Positions 1 through 8,101 of a stretch of DNA of 44,010 nt are shown here, piece by piece (position 1 is the stretch's first letter; each line of letters opens with the position of its first letter). This stretch comes from Candidatus Gastranaerophilales bacterium (GTDB lineage: Bacteria > Cyanobacteriota > Vampirovibrionia > Gastranaerophilales > Gastranaerophilaceae). The notes under the pieces were generated by a model. The model ran no database searches. It was not told the origin of the DNA and saw only the letters and a program-made list of their open reading frames with translations. Position numbers and translations under genes: made by a program. The stretch is taken from assembly GCA_944324235.1 (NCBI GenBank), contig CALUVN010000013.1, forward strand, positions 1-44,010. Reading direction: 5' to 3'.

Positions 1-77
1 GAACAAAGTGAGTACATCCGCCACAAACGGTCAATGAAAATAGTGAAAATTTAATAAAAAGTTTATGTCGATGTGGC
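1..77 (+). repeat. Direct repeat copy 1 (truncated tRNA-Leu 5' end plus its upstream region)
   Basis: This 77-nt stretch is identical to 124-200. Its last 11 nt are the first 11 nt of the tRNA-Leu gene that follows copy 2, but here the tRNA is cut off and replaced by unrelated sequence. The unit period is 123 bp. The left end coincides with the window edge, so the repeat may extend further upstream. It looks like a tandem duplication of the tRNA promoter region that left a dead tRNA stub. Confidence 0.9.
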
Positions 78-82
78 AAGGA

Positions 83-118
83 CTCCGTTTTTTTTGATTA
101 AGTATCAAAAAAATGGAG
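83..118. repeat. Hairpin between the two repeat copies
   Basis: The left arm CTCC-G-T8-GAT (83-98) and the right arm ATC-A7-T-GGAG (104-118) form a long, imperfect stem around a 5-nt loop. It fills most of the spacer between the duplicated tRNA leader regions. It could terminate transcription from the first tRNA promoter copy or be a small insertion. Only the dyad is directly visible; the function is inferred. Confidence 0.55.
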
Positions 119-123
119 GGTAC

Positions 124-200
124 GAACAAAGTGAGTACATCCGCCACAAACGGTCAATGAAAATAGTGAAAATTTAATAAAAAGTTTATGTCGATGTGGC
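124..200 (+). repeat. Direct repeat copy 2 (intact tRNA-Leu upstream region)
   Basis: Exact copy of 1-77. It contains the A/T-rich upstream sequence and runs 11 nt into the functional tRNA-Leu gene. A possible -10 element (TTTAAT) lies about 17 nt before the mature tRNA end and is present in both copies, so transcription might start twice. Confidence 0.9.
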
Positions 201-271
201 GGAATCGGTATACGCGCACGTTTGAGGGGCGTGTGGAGAAATCCTTGGGGGTTCAAGTCCCCCCATCGACA
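190..271 (+). tRNA. tRNA-Leu (anticodon GAG)
   Basis: A complete class II tRNA can be folded by eye. The acceptor strands GTCGATG (190-196) and CATCGAC (264-270) pair perfectly and are followed by discriminator A271. The D arm is GCG/CGC. The anticodon stem CACGT/GCGTG encloses the loop TTGAGGG, giving anticodon GAG (reads CUU/CUC). There is a long variable arm (GGA...TCC). The T arm is GGGGG-TTCAAGT-CCCCC. CCA is not encoded. The long variable arm and GAG anticodon identify leucine. Confidence 0.95.
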
Positions 272-372
272 TTTTTCATTTTTAAAGGTGTTTTTCTGCT
301 ATTGTTGAATTTGGAAAGTTTAAGTAGCCTCTAATCCTTTCTTGATAAAAATAATTATAAGGAGATTATCAA

Positions 373-723
373 ATGCGTGTAAATTCAATCTCAAATCAAA
401 ATTTCAACGGTCATTTTTTGCAAACTAATGCGTTGAAAGCTTTAAGAACATCTTTGAGTGCTGGTGATAATACTGTTTTGGATAAACAATTTAAGCTGAT
501 GGAAAAGGTTAAAGATGGTAGAGTTTTCGGCTATGAAACTTTTCCTAAAAATGAAGATGGAAATACTTCAAGAATTTATGAATTGGTAAAATTTCATGGG
601 AAAGAGTATAAATTAACAAAATTCAGTGCTCCTAAAGAGGATTATCATTTTCTTTTTAATTCCCTTCATAATGAATATAGATATAATCTTGTGACAGGCA
701 TAAATTTGGATATCAACGGGTAA
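373..723 (+). CDS. Small hypothetical protein with N-terminal Asn/Phe tag
   Basis: This 116-aa protein belongs to no family I recognise. The start is supported by AAGGAG about 9 nt upstream of the ATG. The first 15 residues (SISNQNFNGHF region) are Asn-rich and end in a Phe-centred motif that recurs in other small proteins of this window. The rest is charged and soluble-looking with several aromatic residues and no signal peptide, membrane segment or cysteines. It stands alone between the tRNA and a convergent minus-strand gene. The tag suggests a lineage-specific family. The function is unknown; confidence refers to it being a real gene. Confidence 0.75.
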   Translation: MRVNSISNQNFNGHFLQTNALKALRTSLSAGDNTVLDKQFKLMEKVKDGRVFGYETFPKNEDGNTSRIYELVKFHGKEYKLTKFSAPKEDYHFLFNSLHNEYRYNLVTGINLDING

Positions 724-852
724 ATTCTTTTGCTGCAGCCTGCTGGTTTTTGATGTCTTTTGTGGGCTCGGTTAAGAATGCATCTCTGTAAAGAAATCAG
801 AAGTAATTTAAGAATAAAGTGGCATAAGAGTATATATCTTAAAAGGTTATGT

Positions 853-1437
853 TTATTTAAGTTTCCTTATTCTATTTTTGAGTTTATTAAATATAGCATG
901 GAATATGGTTTTGTATTTTGCACATTCAGGATCTAATAAATACAGCTTTCCATCTCTTGATATTCCAATTTGTTGAATATCATAGTCATAAAAGTCAAAA
1001 GTTTTATAACCTTTTTGCTTGATTGCTTGTTTCACATCATAAACAAATTCCTGGGACAATCCGTGCTGGAATAATTTTTCTTCTAAATAATAATGCATTT
1101 TCCCGATTTTGCCTTTTGCGTATACAGGTACATCAAATGTCTCGTGTGGACGGTTCATTGGGAAATGATTTCCTATAGATAATTTAAGAATTTTTCCATC
1201 TTGTGTTTCAAATGCTGCTGCTGTGGAGCCTAAGCCGGCTAAACATCGTACTTTTTGAGATGATAATTCTAAATTTTTAGATGTTTCTTTAATAAAAGTG
1301 TCAAAATTTTCATTATTATCTGTTACTCTGATTTTACGCAATGCTTCAATAAGCGATATATTGTCAGAAAATGCTTTAAAGTTGATATTTGATAAATTGG
1401 TGTTTTTATTAGTTCTATTAAAATTATTTATAATCAT
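853..1437 (-). CDS. Small kinase-like hypothetical protein
   Basis: This 194-aa protein begins with an Asn-rich tag (NINFKAF at about residues 17-23), as in the 373-723 protein. Its core resembles the ends of a protein-kinase fold: a Gly-rich-loop-like GLGSTAAAF (about 68-76), then DGKILKLS with a possible ATP-binding Lys, and later DGKLYLLDPECAKY (about 162-175), where the Asp could act as the DFG-type metal ligand. No clear HRD-type catalytic loop is seen, and the protein is much shorter than a normal kinase. It may be a degenerate kinase or pseudokinase. The C-terminus is Lys/Arg-rich. No Shine-Dalgarno is visible. The kinase relationship is an inference. Confidence 0.65.
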   Translation of the reverse strand: MIINNFNRTNKNTNLSNINFKAFSDNISLIEALRKIRVTDNNENFDTFIKETSKNLELSSQKVRCLAGLGSTAAAFETQDGKILKLSIGNHFPMNRPHETFDVPVYAKGKIGKMHYYLEEKLFQHGLSQEFVYDVKQAIKQKGYKTFDFYDYDIQQIGISRDGKLYLLDPECAKYKTIFHAIFNKLKNRIRKLK

Positions 1438-1547
1438 ATATGTTATTATTAAATAACACCGCTAAAAATAAAATTTGCTATTTAATAAATATATCAAAGA
1501 TACTTTTGATATTAGTTGCCAAAATAAAAAGATTTTTATTTTACATT

Positions 1548-2438
1548 TTAATAATACTGATCAAAGACAACATCGCAAGGAGATGTTTCTTCAGTACATC
1601 CGGTTTTGCAGCAAGGTTGTACTGTAGGATTTGTTTCACAGGATTCAGGGCAAGTTGTAGCCGGTAAACCGTTATTGAGTTGCGGCGGAGTCGGGTATGA
1701 TACTTTCAGAGGGCTATCTGCGGGCAAATCATTACTGAAATTCAATGACATCATTTCTGTACTGTCAATATTATCCCCCCACGCAACGTGCTTAGCATCC
1801 CAGTAAGACATCGGAGTGGAGTTGTACCCATCCTTGCAGCACATGCAGGCAGGAAATGAAACAGTAGCTGTAACATATCTTGTATCAATTTCCGGCGGAC
1901 CTATCGGTATAACATCGGCGCTTTCGGTTACAATAAACGCAACTACATCACAAGCCTTTTTTTCGCTCCATACAGTGGAATTTGGCGGTCTTTCACCTGT
2001 CAAATCCACATATACAATAAAGTATTTAATAGGTGTATCAACACCGTAGTCATCTTCTTCAGTGTGTTCATATTGTTTTGTAATATAAAATCTCATAGCA
2101 TTACTTGCGATAAAATGAGGTTCAATGTCTGTAAAATTTGTTGTTTGATTTGTTGCAAGTTCGCCGTCAGCTATATCACAATTCGTGTATGAAGTATTCA
2201 TATATTCTATCAATCCTTCACAGAGTTTTTTAGGTGTGGAAAAGAAGGTGTCTTCAGAGTTATCAATATATGCATTATAAGAAGCATTGGCAACGGATTC
2301 AAATGCACGTGCATATAAAGATCTAAGGGCTTTTTCAAAAGGTTTTACAGTCATAATGGCAATCATAGCAATAAATGCCATAATAGACATTGTTATCAAT
2401 ATTTCTCCGAGTGTCATCCCAAGTTTTTTATTTGTCAT
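1548..2438 (-). CDS. Type IV prepilin-like protein, Cys-rich C-terminus
   Basis: This 296-aa protein has a class III prepilin signal: a short basic leader ending in KKLG, then MTLGEILITM with Glu at +5, followed by about 20 hydrophobic residues. The +1 residue is Met, not the usual Phe. Such proteins are cut and N-methylated by a PilD-type peptidase and assembled into pili or pseudopili. The C-terminal third has Cys clusters (CMCC near 200, CPESC and QPCC near 265-280), probably disulfides or a metal site. The start is backed by GAGGA upstream. It is divergent from the pilin operon across a 144-nt shared promoter region, so the two are likely functionally linked. Confidence 0.85.
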   Translation of the reverse strand: MTNKKLGMTLGEILITMSIMAFIAMIAIMTVKPFEKALRSLYARAFESVANASYNAYIDNSEDTFFSTPKKLCEGLIEYMNTSYTNCDIADGELATNQTTNFTDIEPHFIASNAMRFYITKQYEHTEEDDYGVDTPIKYFIVYVDLTGERPPNSTVWSEKKACDVVAFIVTESADVIPIGPPEIDTRYVTATVSFPACMCCKDGYNSTPMSYWDAKHVAWGDNIDSTEMMSLNFSNDLPADSPLKVSYPTPPQLNNGLPATTCPESCETNPTVQPCCKTGCTEETSPCDVVFDQYY

Positions 2439-2545
2439 ACGTATTCCTCAACCCTTAACATAATAATATACATATTATTTCATATTATTTAAAATAAGTA
2501 AAGTATTTAATGAATATTTATTTAATGTAACAAATTATAAAAAAG

Positions 2546-2576
2546 TTGTTAATATTTGTAAAAAATGTGATATAAT
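2546..2576 (+). promoter_or_regulatory. Promoter of the pilin operon, extended -10, apparently leaderless
   Basis: A perfect extended -10 (TG at 2568-2569, then A and TATAAT at 2571-2576) ends 6 nt before the ATG at 2583. The best -35 is TTGTTA at 2546-2551, with a long 19-nt spacer. Transcription would start at or within a base or two of the ATG. No Shine-Dalgarno is present. Confidence 0.6.
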
Positions 2577-2582
2577 AATAAT

Positions 2583-4463
2583 ATGCGAGGTATAAAAAGA
2601 TTCAATAAAAAGTTAGCTGCATTTTCATTGGCAGAGATGTTACTGGTATTACTCATAATGTCGTTTTTATCAGTGGCAATCGCGCCATTTGTAACCAAAA
2701 AAGTAAAAAAAGATACATTAAGACAACCCCATGGCAGATTTGAGTGTTTTTGGGACGGAGACAGACTTGTTCAGTACAAGGTACTTGAATCAGGCACCGG
2801 AGTTGAAGAAGACAGGACTGCTACAGGTTATTGTGAATTTGAACCGGCAGCTCGTGCGACATTTTATCTAGTACAAGGTGTTGGCGGCGGCGGTGGTGGC
2901 GCTTTTGCTGCACTAGCTCCAAATATAAAAACTTTTACTGCAAAATATACTGACAGGGATGAAGCAAATCAGACTGTTGACGCTGGTTATTATATTCCTT
3001 GTTCAAGGTTGAAAAATGACTCAAATCAAGTGAGAACTGAGTATTATGCAGCATGTACAGGCCATATAAAGGATAGTTTTAGTGACAGTTCAGCTCCTTC
3101 AGAAACTTCTTCTAAATGGGCCTGGGTAAATGAAATATGGAATGATCCGGCATATACACCAACAAGAACATATAAAATTTGTTCCGGACATGGTGCCGGC
3201 GGCTGGGGTGTTGGTGCATGGGTTCTTGTAGATGATGGAGTAAGCGGTTGCGTTAATCCTGACGGGTCCGCAAATGCATCACCGATTTTCCCTGAATCAA
3301 GCGACCCTGCAGATGATTTAGATCCTTGTTATGATTATCCTGATGCACGGGGCGGACAAGGCGGTGATGGCGGCTGTGTCGAAATTACAGTAACATTGCC
3401 GCAAGGTTCATTGGTTGAACGCGGAAATTTAAATTATGGTTTCACTGTCGGATACAAAGATAATGGCCCTGATATATACGCAACATACGGTATTGAAAGC
3501 TGTCTTGTCACAGGAGGAAAAGTAGGCGAAGACGGTGAAGATTCACGTGCTAACGGCAACTGGGTTCCTGGTGCGGATGGCGAAGATGCCACATTGTCAG
3601 TCTTTAATACAACAGACACATTGGATTCAGTACCATATACTTGTACCGGTGCACTTACTACAGGTTCTGTCGGCGGCGACGGCGGCGACGGCGGTATGTG
3701 GAATCCTAATGCCTTGCCTTGGACACTTACTTACGGCGGTTCAAATTCAAATAATTCATTTGAGTTCAGTAAGTCTTTTGTTCCTATATCCTACGAATAC
3801 AAAAGAGCATATAACTATTACGGAATGGCCGGTGGTGCTGGTGAATACAATATGATGTTTTTCCCTGAAATAACTCAGAAGATAAAAATAGTCCCGGGTA
3901 AAGCAGGAAAAGGCGGTACAGGTACTCTTGACGACCAGCAAGGACAGGCCGGCGGTGCTACAACGGCTACATTTGCAAACGAAACTACACCATTTTTATC
4001 TTTAGCAGGTGGTCGAGGCTCAAAAACTAAAATGGCAGGAAATTATTTTAACTTGTATTCCCAAGATCCGGTGTATAACAATGATACATCTATGGTTACA
4101 GCCAGAATTGGTGAATATTCAGACTTCGTAGCTGCAATTTCAGCAGATGAAGGTACAAATCTTCAAAGTATTATTCCTGATGATGCAAAACCGGGAAGAG
4201 GCGGAGACGGAGGATATACGGTACTTCGTGATACACGTAACGGCGGAAAGCGTGCATTTGACGGGCATGATTTTACAACAGCAGGTGATGAACGTTTTGA
4301 ATATGGCGGGGACGCTCTAGAATTGCCTGTAAATTCTGCCAAGGAAATTGTTTGTCACGACCATGGTCCATTGTTGCCGGAATACAGGCTTAAAATCGCC
4401 GGTGAAGAAACATACTGTCCTGGTGAAGATGGTGAAGACGGAGCGGTAATTATTATATGGTAA
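2583..4463 (+). CDS. Prepilin with large glycine-rich adhesin-like domain (paralogue 1)
   Basis: This 626-aa protein starts with a prepilin signal: leader ending KKLAA, then FSLAEMLLVL with Glu +5 and a hydrophobic helix to about residue 37. A conserved block follows: HGRFECFW (about 50-57), a second Cys (about 84), an aromatic strand, then six Gly at 101-106. The body has many GGxGG runs, a block GEYNMMFF...VPGKAGKGG, and ends DGAVIIIW. This layout (aromatic strand, Gly run, VxPGxGG, DGAVxI end) matches the glycine-rich domain of phage tail-fibre and other secreted proteins (Gly_rich_2 type), here on a pilin stalk. First gene of a four-prepilin operon. It probably acts at the cell surface; adhesion is inferred. 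Confidence 0.85.
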   Translation: MRGIKRFNKKLAAFSLAEMLLVLLIMSFLSVAIAPFVTKKVKKDTLRQPHGRFECFWDGDRLVQYKVLESGTGVEEDRTATGYCEFEPAARATFYLVQGVGGGGGGAFAALAPNIKTFTAKYTDRDEANQTVDAGYYIPCSRLKNDSNQVRTEYYAACTGHIKDSFSDSSAPSETSSKWAWVNEIWNDPAYTPTRTYKICSGHGAGGWGVGAWVLVDDGVSGCVNPDGSANASPIFPESSDPADDLDPCYDYPDARGGQGGDGGCVEITVTLPQGSLVERGNLNYGFTVGYKDNGPDIYATYGIESCLVTGGKVGEDGEDSRANGNWVPGADGEDATLSVFNTTDTLDSVPYTCTGALTTGSVGGDGGDGGMWNPNALPWTLTYGGSNSNNSFEFSKSFVPISYEYKRAYNYYGMAGGAGEYNMMFFPEITQKIKIVPGKAGKGGTGTLDDQQGQAGGATTATFANETTPFLSLAGGRGSKTKMAGNYFNLYSQDPVYNNDTSMVTARIGEYSDFVAAISADEGTNLQSIIPDDAKPGRGGDGGYTVLRDTRNGGKRAFDGHDFTTAGDERFEYGGDALELPVNSAKEIVCHDHGPLLPEYRLKIAGEETYCPGEDGEDGAVIIIW

Positions 4464-5419
4464 AGATTTCTCAACATAAAAAAATAGCCTTTTCTATGCT
4501 GGAAGCCTGTATAACAATGTTTATGGTTGCAGTATTCACAGCGGCAGCTACAAATATTTTTACCCAGAAACACCAGAAGGTCGCACACACTACAAGCCAC
4601 GGTGCATTTGAATGTTATTACAATGAAGAAGGCGCATTATGTCAGCGTTCAGCCTCAGAGGGAATATACCAAAATCCTACCTGCGGAATAGTGGAATGCT
4701 CATTCAGACCTTCAAGAGCCGCAGAATATTTCGTTGTTAACGCAATAGGCGGCGGTGGCGGCGGTAATACTGCCGGTTTGGGCGGTACATCAGGTGAATA
4801 CAGAACATTCTTTATTCCGTCAATAGCTAAAGAATTACGTATAGTTCCGGGCGTTGCAGGACTTGCCGGCTCAAGCCCGACTGCAGGTTCTAATACTGAA
4901 GTCAGAAATACTGACGGTGAAATTCTGTTGATTGCATACGGCGGGAAGGCCGGTTTTGTTAATACCACTTCTTATATAAATACTATTAAAGCAGAAGAAA
5001 TATTTTCTTGTTCTTTGTACTTTGAAGATGGGTCTACAGCACTCGAAACATGTGCGGAAAAAGGAACGAACCCTTCTTGCAGCGTAGGAACGAGTTCTAT
5101 TACAGCGAACTATTGCCGTGCAATGACTTCTCGGTCATTACCTACAAATAGTGATTTGTTCTTTGATTTGGACGATAATTTGTATTTTGCGGACAGTTCA
5201 ATGCGTACTGCCGCAAACGGTGTCAAAATGTACCTTTACGTGCGCGATGAGGTTTTGAATTTTAATGATACGGTCAATGAAGATCCTTCAAAGTTAAATG
5301 AATATCTGGATGCTGCCCAGCTTGGCGACGATATTGATGTACGTGATGCCGGAACCGGCGGCCGAGGCGGAGCCAGCGCAGAAAACGGCAAATCCGGAGC
5401 AGTTTTAATTGTTTGGTAA
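4457..5419 (+). CDS. Prepilin with compact glycine-rich domain (paralogue 2)
   Basis: This 320-aa protein is the short member of the glycine-rich prepilin family. The prepilin signal is HKKIA then FSMLEACITM with Glu +5. It keeps the family marks in order: HGAFECYY (about 48-55), a Cys pair near 76-81, AEYFVVNAIGGGGGG (about 89-103), GEYRTFF (about 113-119), IVPGVAG (about 128-134), and a C-terminal SGAVLIVW. It lacks the large central insertions of its neighbours, so it probably shows the minimal domain. Its ATG overlaps the end of the previous gene by 7 nt (ATGGTAA), which implies translational coupling. There are about eight further cysteines near 190-220. Confidence 0.85.
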   Translation: MVKISQHKKIAFSMLEACITMFMVAVFTAAATNIFTQKHQKVAHTTSHGAFECYYNEEGALCQRSASEGIYQNPTCGIVECSFRPSRAAEYFVVNAIGGGGGGNTAGLGGTSGEYRTFFIPSIAKELRIVPGVAGLAGSSPTAGSNTEVRNTDGEILLIAYGGKAGFVNTTSYINTIKAEEIFSCSLYFEDGSTALETCAEKGTNPSCSVGTSSITANYCRAMTSRSLPTNSDLFFDLDDNLYFADSSMRTAANGVKMYLYVRDEVLNFNDTVNEDPSKLNEYLDAAQLGDDIDVRDAGTGGRGGASAENGKSGAVLIVW

Positions 5420-5446
5420 CAATAATAAAATTGAGGATAGTTATAT

Positions 5447-7342
5447 ATGTTTAAATTGCGTGATACAAAATTAGGTTTTTCTTTAGTTGAAATGATGCTT
5501 TTATTGCTGATTTTATCATTAATGACAGCAGCATCAGTTCCTATCTTATCGCGTAAACACAGAAAAGCTCCGGTAAAGGCTTTTCATGGCCGTTATGCGT
5601 GCTTCTGGAACGGTAATCAATTGTGGGAACAACAATATTCAGGTGAAAACATAATCAAAGACGGTGCAGTAGCTCAATGTAAATTTGTTGCGCCTAAAAA
5701 AGCAAATTATTTCTATATCCAGATTGTAGGCGGCGGCGGTGGCGGCGGCAATGCAGGATATTACAAGCCTGAAGACAGAACTGCTTTGCGTGTTACAAAT
5801 ACTCTTACCGAATCTGCGCGTTATTATGTCCATACAGGTAAAGCGTCTTCAAGTTTGTCTCAGTTTGATTTGACCGAAGAACAGTTTAATGATTTTGTCG
5901 GAACTAAATACACTTATCTTGCCGTAGGTTCAACAAAAGGAAATTATTGTAGTGAACACGACAGAGAAGAAGACAAATCAATGCAATGTGAGAGTTTTAA
6001 CTATAACTCAGGTATCTATCGTTGTGCGGATGCAAATGATACAAAAAAATATTTACCAGAGTTTACAACAAGGGATGCCTGTTTGGCTGGTAATATAACA
6101 GATCCGGCAACAGGAGAGCAGCAAATTATACATGTTTGGATTGAAGACGTAACTCAAGGTCCTTGTGAGAATGAACGATACGGAGATGCCGGGCCTGTTG
6201 TTTATACTAACGCAGAACAAATAAGATTCGGTTTGCATACAAATTATTTCACTGATTGGAGTGATTCAACAACGTGGAATTCATCTTCTAATCATAATAA
6301 CAGTGGTGAGTTCGCCGGTTTTAGAAATGAAATGGGGGATAAGATTTCTTCAGATATAGAGCGTGCTCTCGGCGGTAAAGGCTACAGAAAATATTTTAAA
6401 TTCAATACTGAAAATATAGTAGAGAATATGGCTGAATCTCAGGGTGGCGAAGGCGGTGAAAAAGCTATATGCCGCGGAGCTGCAGAAGATCCGCGACAAA
6501 CTTGTGCATGTTATGCGGATTCAGTTTATCTTACACCGGATGACGGCGGTGCTGTCTCAGGCCGTGAAACTGAGCCTACTTCCTCAGAAGTTTGTCTGGG
6601 TGCAGATGCAAACTGTCTTGTAAAAGTAACTGCAGATACTCCTAAGTTTGGACGTAACGAATACTATCAATCTCAAAATATGAAATATGGAATGGGCGGT
6701 CAGGCAGGTGAATATAAAACATTCTTTGCCAGAGAAATTGACCCTGATACTATAATTTTACCGGGTAAAGGCGGTCAAGCCGGAGCAATGTCTGATGATA
6801 CAACATCTTACGGCTCGGACGGTGAAGCGTCTCAAATGGGTAATATGATTGCTGATGGCGGTGTCGGCGGTGTCGGTAACAGAAATACAGGTAAACTGCG
6901 CCTCCCGACAAAAGACGATCCGGAATACATTGCAAACGGTAATAAAAAATATGCTCAGGGCGATCCGGGTGCGGTTTCCGCTTTCCAATTTGAGGCGAAC
7001 CTGCTCGGTATAAAAAATCCTAGAGAATCTGAATTTGATTATGCTAACTTTGGTTCAGGCGGTAACGGCACTACAGTTACAAACTTCTGCTGGGAAGGAT
7101 ATTATAAAAACGTATTCACCGGCGCATTCAATCCTGACAAAGGTGAAAATGCTGATATAGAATATAAAACTCAATATCCATGGGCAGAAGTTACTTGTAA
7201 TGCTCCTGGCTCGGCATATCCTTGGGTTGGCGATACAACTCAAAACAATAATACGTCCGGATATTATAACGGCGCAGTTGTTGTAGAATCCGGCAACGAA
7301 GCTCAAGACGGTTACACAGGTGCAATTCTAATAAGCTGGTAA
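5447..7342 (+). CDS. Prepilin with large glycine-rich adhesin-like domain (paralogue 3)
   Basis: This 631-aa protein has a canonical prepilin signal (TKLG then FSLVEMMLLL, Glu +5), HGRYACFW at about 47-54, and seven Gly at 95-101. A long Cys-containing insertion covers about 110-400. After it the family block returns (GGQAGEYKTFF...ILPGKGGQAG near 420-450), then GGVGGVG runs and a C-terminal TGAILISW. GAGGA lies about 10 nt before the ATG, which is 27 nt after the previous stop. The long insertion between conserved blocks suggests a variable, ligand-facing region displayed from a fixed glycine-rich scaffold. That last point is inference. Confidence 0.85.
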   Translation: MFKLRDTKLGFSLVEMMLLLLILSLMTAASVPILSRKHRKAPVKAFHGRYACFWNGNQLWEQQYSGENIIKDGAVAQCKFVAPKKANYFYIQIVGGGGGGGNAGYYKPEDRTALRVTNTLTESARYYVHTGKASSSLSQFDLTEEQFNDFVGTKYTYLAVGSTKGNYCSEHDREEDKSMQCESFNYNSGIYRCADANDTKKYLPEFTTRDACLAGNITDPATGEQQIIHVWIEDVTQGPCENERYGDAGPVVYTNAEQIRFGLHTNYFTDWSDSTTWNSSSNHNNSGEFAGFRNEMGDKISSDIERALGGKGYRKYFKFNTENIVENMAESQGGEGGEKAICRGAAEDPRQTCACYADSVYLTPDDGGAVSGRETEPTSSEVCLGADANCLVKVTADTPKFGRNEYYQSQNMKYGMGGQAGEYKTFFAREIDPDTIILPGKGGQAGAMSDDTTSYGSDGEASQMGNMIADGGVGGVGNRNTGKLRLPTKDDPEYIANGNKKYAQGDPGAVSAFQFEANLLGIKNPRESEFDYANFGSGGNGTTVTNFCWEGYYKNVFTGAFNPDKGENADIEYKTQYPWAEVTCNAPGSAYPWVGDTTQNNNTSGYYNGAVVVESGNEAQDGYTGAILISW

Positions 7343-7362
7343 TTAAGAAAGGTGTATAAATT

Positions 7363-8058
7363 ATGTTAAAAACTAAAAAGGCATTTACATTGGCAGAACT
7401 TATGGTTTGTTTGTTACTTATTTCAGTATTGGCAACTATTTTGCTTCCTGCGATTATTCAAAACAAGCCTAATAAAAGTAAAGTGCTCTTCAGAAAAACA
7501 TACTACATTATAGAACGTGTTGTCAGCGAACTGATAAATGATGAGGATATTTATCCTAATAATGAAGAAGAAGGCCTTATGGGATTTGCAAACTATGGAG
7601 AAGTCACTTATGCAGGTAATGATTACAGCGGTGTTACTAAATTTTGTAATCTGTTTTTTGAAAAATTGAATACAACTTCTGCATCTCCGCGTTGTGTCTC
7701 TTCTGCTGAAACCCCTAGTGCAACCCCTACTTCCGCAGAAAATGAAGGTTCTTTTATGACTAATGACGGTGTTATCTGGTATTTACCTGCAACAAAACGT
7801 TTTGCATCAGAGAATTATGAAGCTATACCTGAGAGTGATGATGGTACGGGGCATATAATTCCGGGAACTCCTGGCGGTGCTGTAGAACAGGAAGTCCATG
7901 TTGATGTTAACGGAATTACAAAACCTAATTGCTTTTACGACGTTGATACTTGTTCTGAGCCGGACAGATTTACAGTTTATGTAAGATATGATGGCAAAGT
8001 TCGAGTTGAAGGTGAGAAAGAGCGTGAATATTTGATGTCGAATTCAACTCTTAAATAA
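7363..8058 (+). CDS. Type IV prepilin/pseudopilin without glycine-rich body
   Basis: This 231-aa protein has the leader MLKTKKA then FTLAELMVCLLLISVL, with Glu +5 and a hydrophobic N-terminal helix. The rest is an ordinary pilin-like globular domain with four cysteines, a Thr/Ser/Pro-rich stretch near 105-125, and a C-terminal strand FTVYVRYDGKVRV typical of pilin-like proteins. It has none of the Gly runs of the three preceding genes. It is last in the operon, 20 nt after paralogue 3, with AAGGTG upstream. It may be the fibre-forming or initiating subunit that carries the larger glycine-rich subunits; the role is inferred from position. Confidence 0.85.
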   Translation: MLKTKKAFTLAELMVCLLLISVLATILLPAIIQNKPNKSKVLFRKTYYIIERVVSELINDEDIYPNNEEEGLMGFANYGEVTYAGNDYSGVTKFCNLFFEKLNTTSASPRCVSSAETPSATPTSAENEGSFMTNDGVIWYLPATKRFASENYEAIPESDDGTGHIIPGTPGGAVEQEVHVDVNGITKPNCFYDVDTCSEPDRFTVYVRYDGKVRVEGEKEREYLMSNSTLK

Positions 8059-8065
8059 ATTTTCC

Positions 8066-8095
8066 AAGGCCTTGAAATTATTTCAAGGCCTTTTT
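8066..8095 (+). terminator. Intrinsic terminator of the pilin operon
   Basis: A perfect 12-bp stem (8066-8077 with 8081-8092) closes a 3-nt loop and ends in a short T run, 8 nt after the stop codon of the last pilin gene. Confidence 0.9.
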
Positions 8096-8101
8096 CAATA
8101 T

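Noticed and set aside
83-118. Intact MITE or insertion sequence next to the tRNA
   Set aside because: There is only one imperfect hairpin, with no target-site duplication around it and no second copy in the window.
1-200. CRISPR-like repeats
   Set aside because: There are only two copies, 77 bp long, explained by duplication of the tRNA leader; no other regular repeat-spacer pattern exists in the window.
1440-2049. Three short plus-strand frames
   Set aside because: They lie on the opposite strand of the Cys-rich prepilin, lack ribosome sites and show no family resemblance.
2583-7342. Prophage tail-fibre genes, suggested by the glycine-rich domains
   Set aside because: All three proteins begin with prepilin signals and sit in a pilin operon; no phage structural, lysis or integration genes are nearby.
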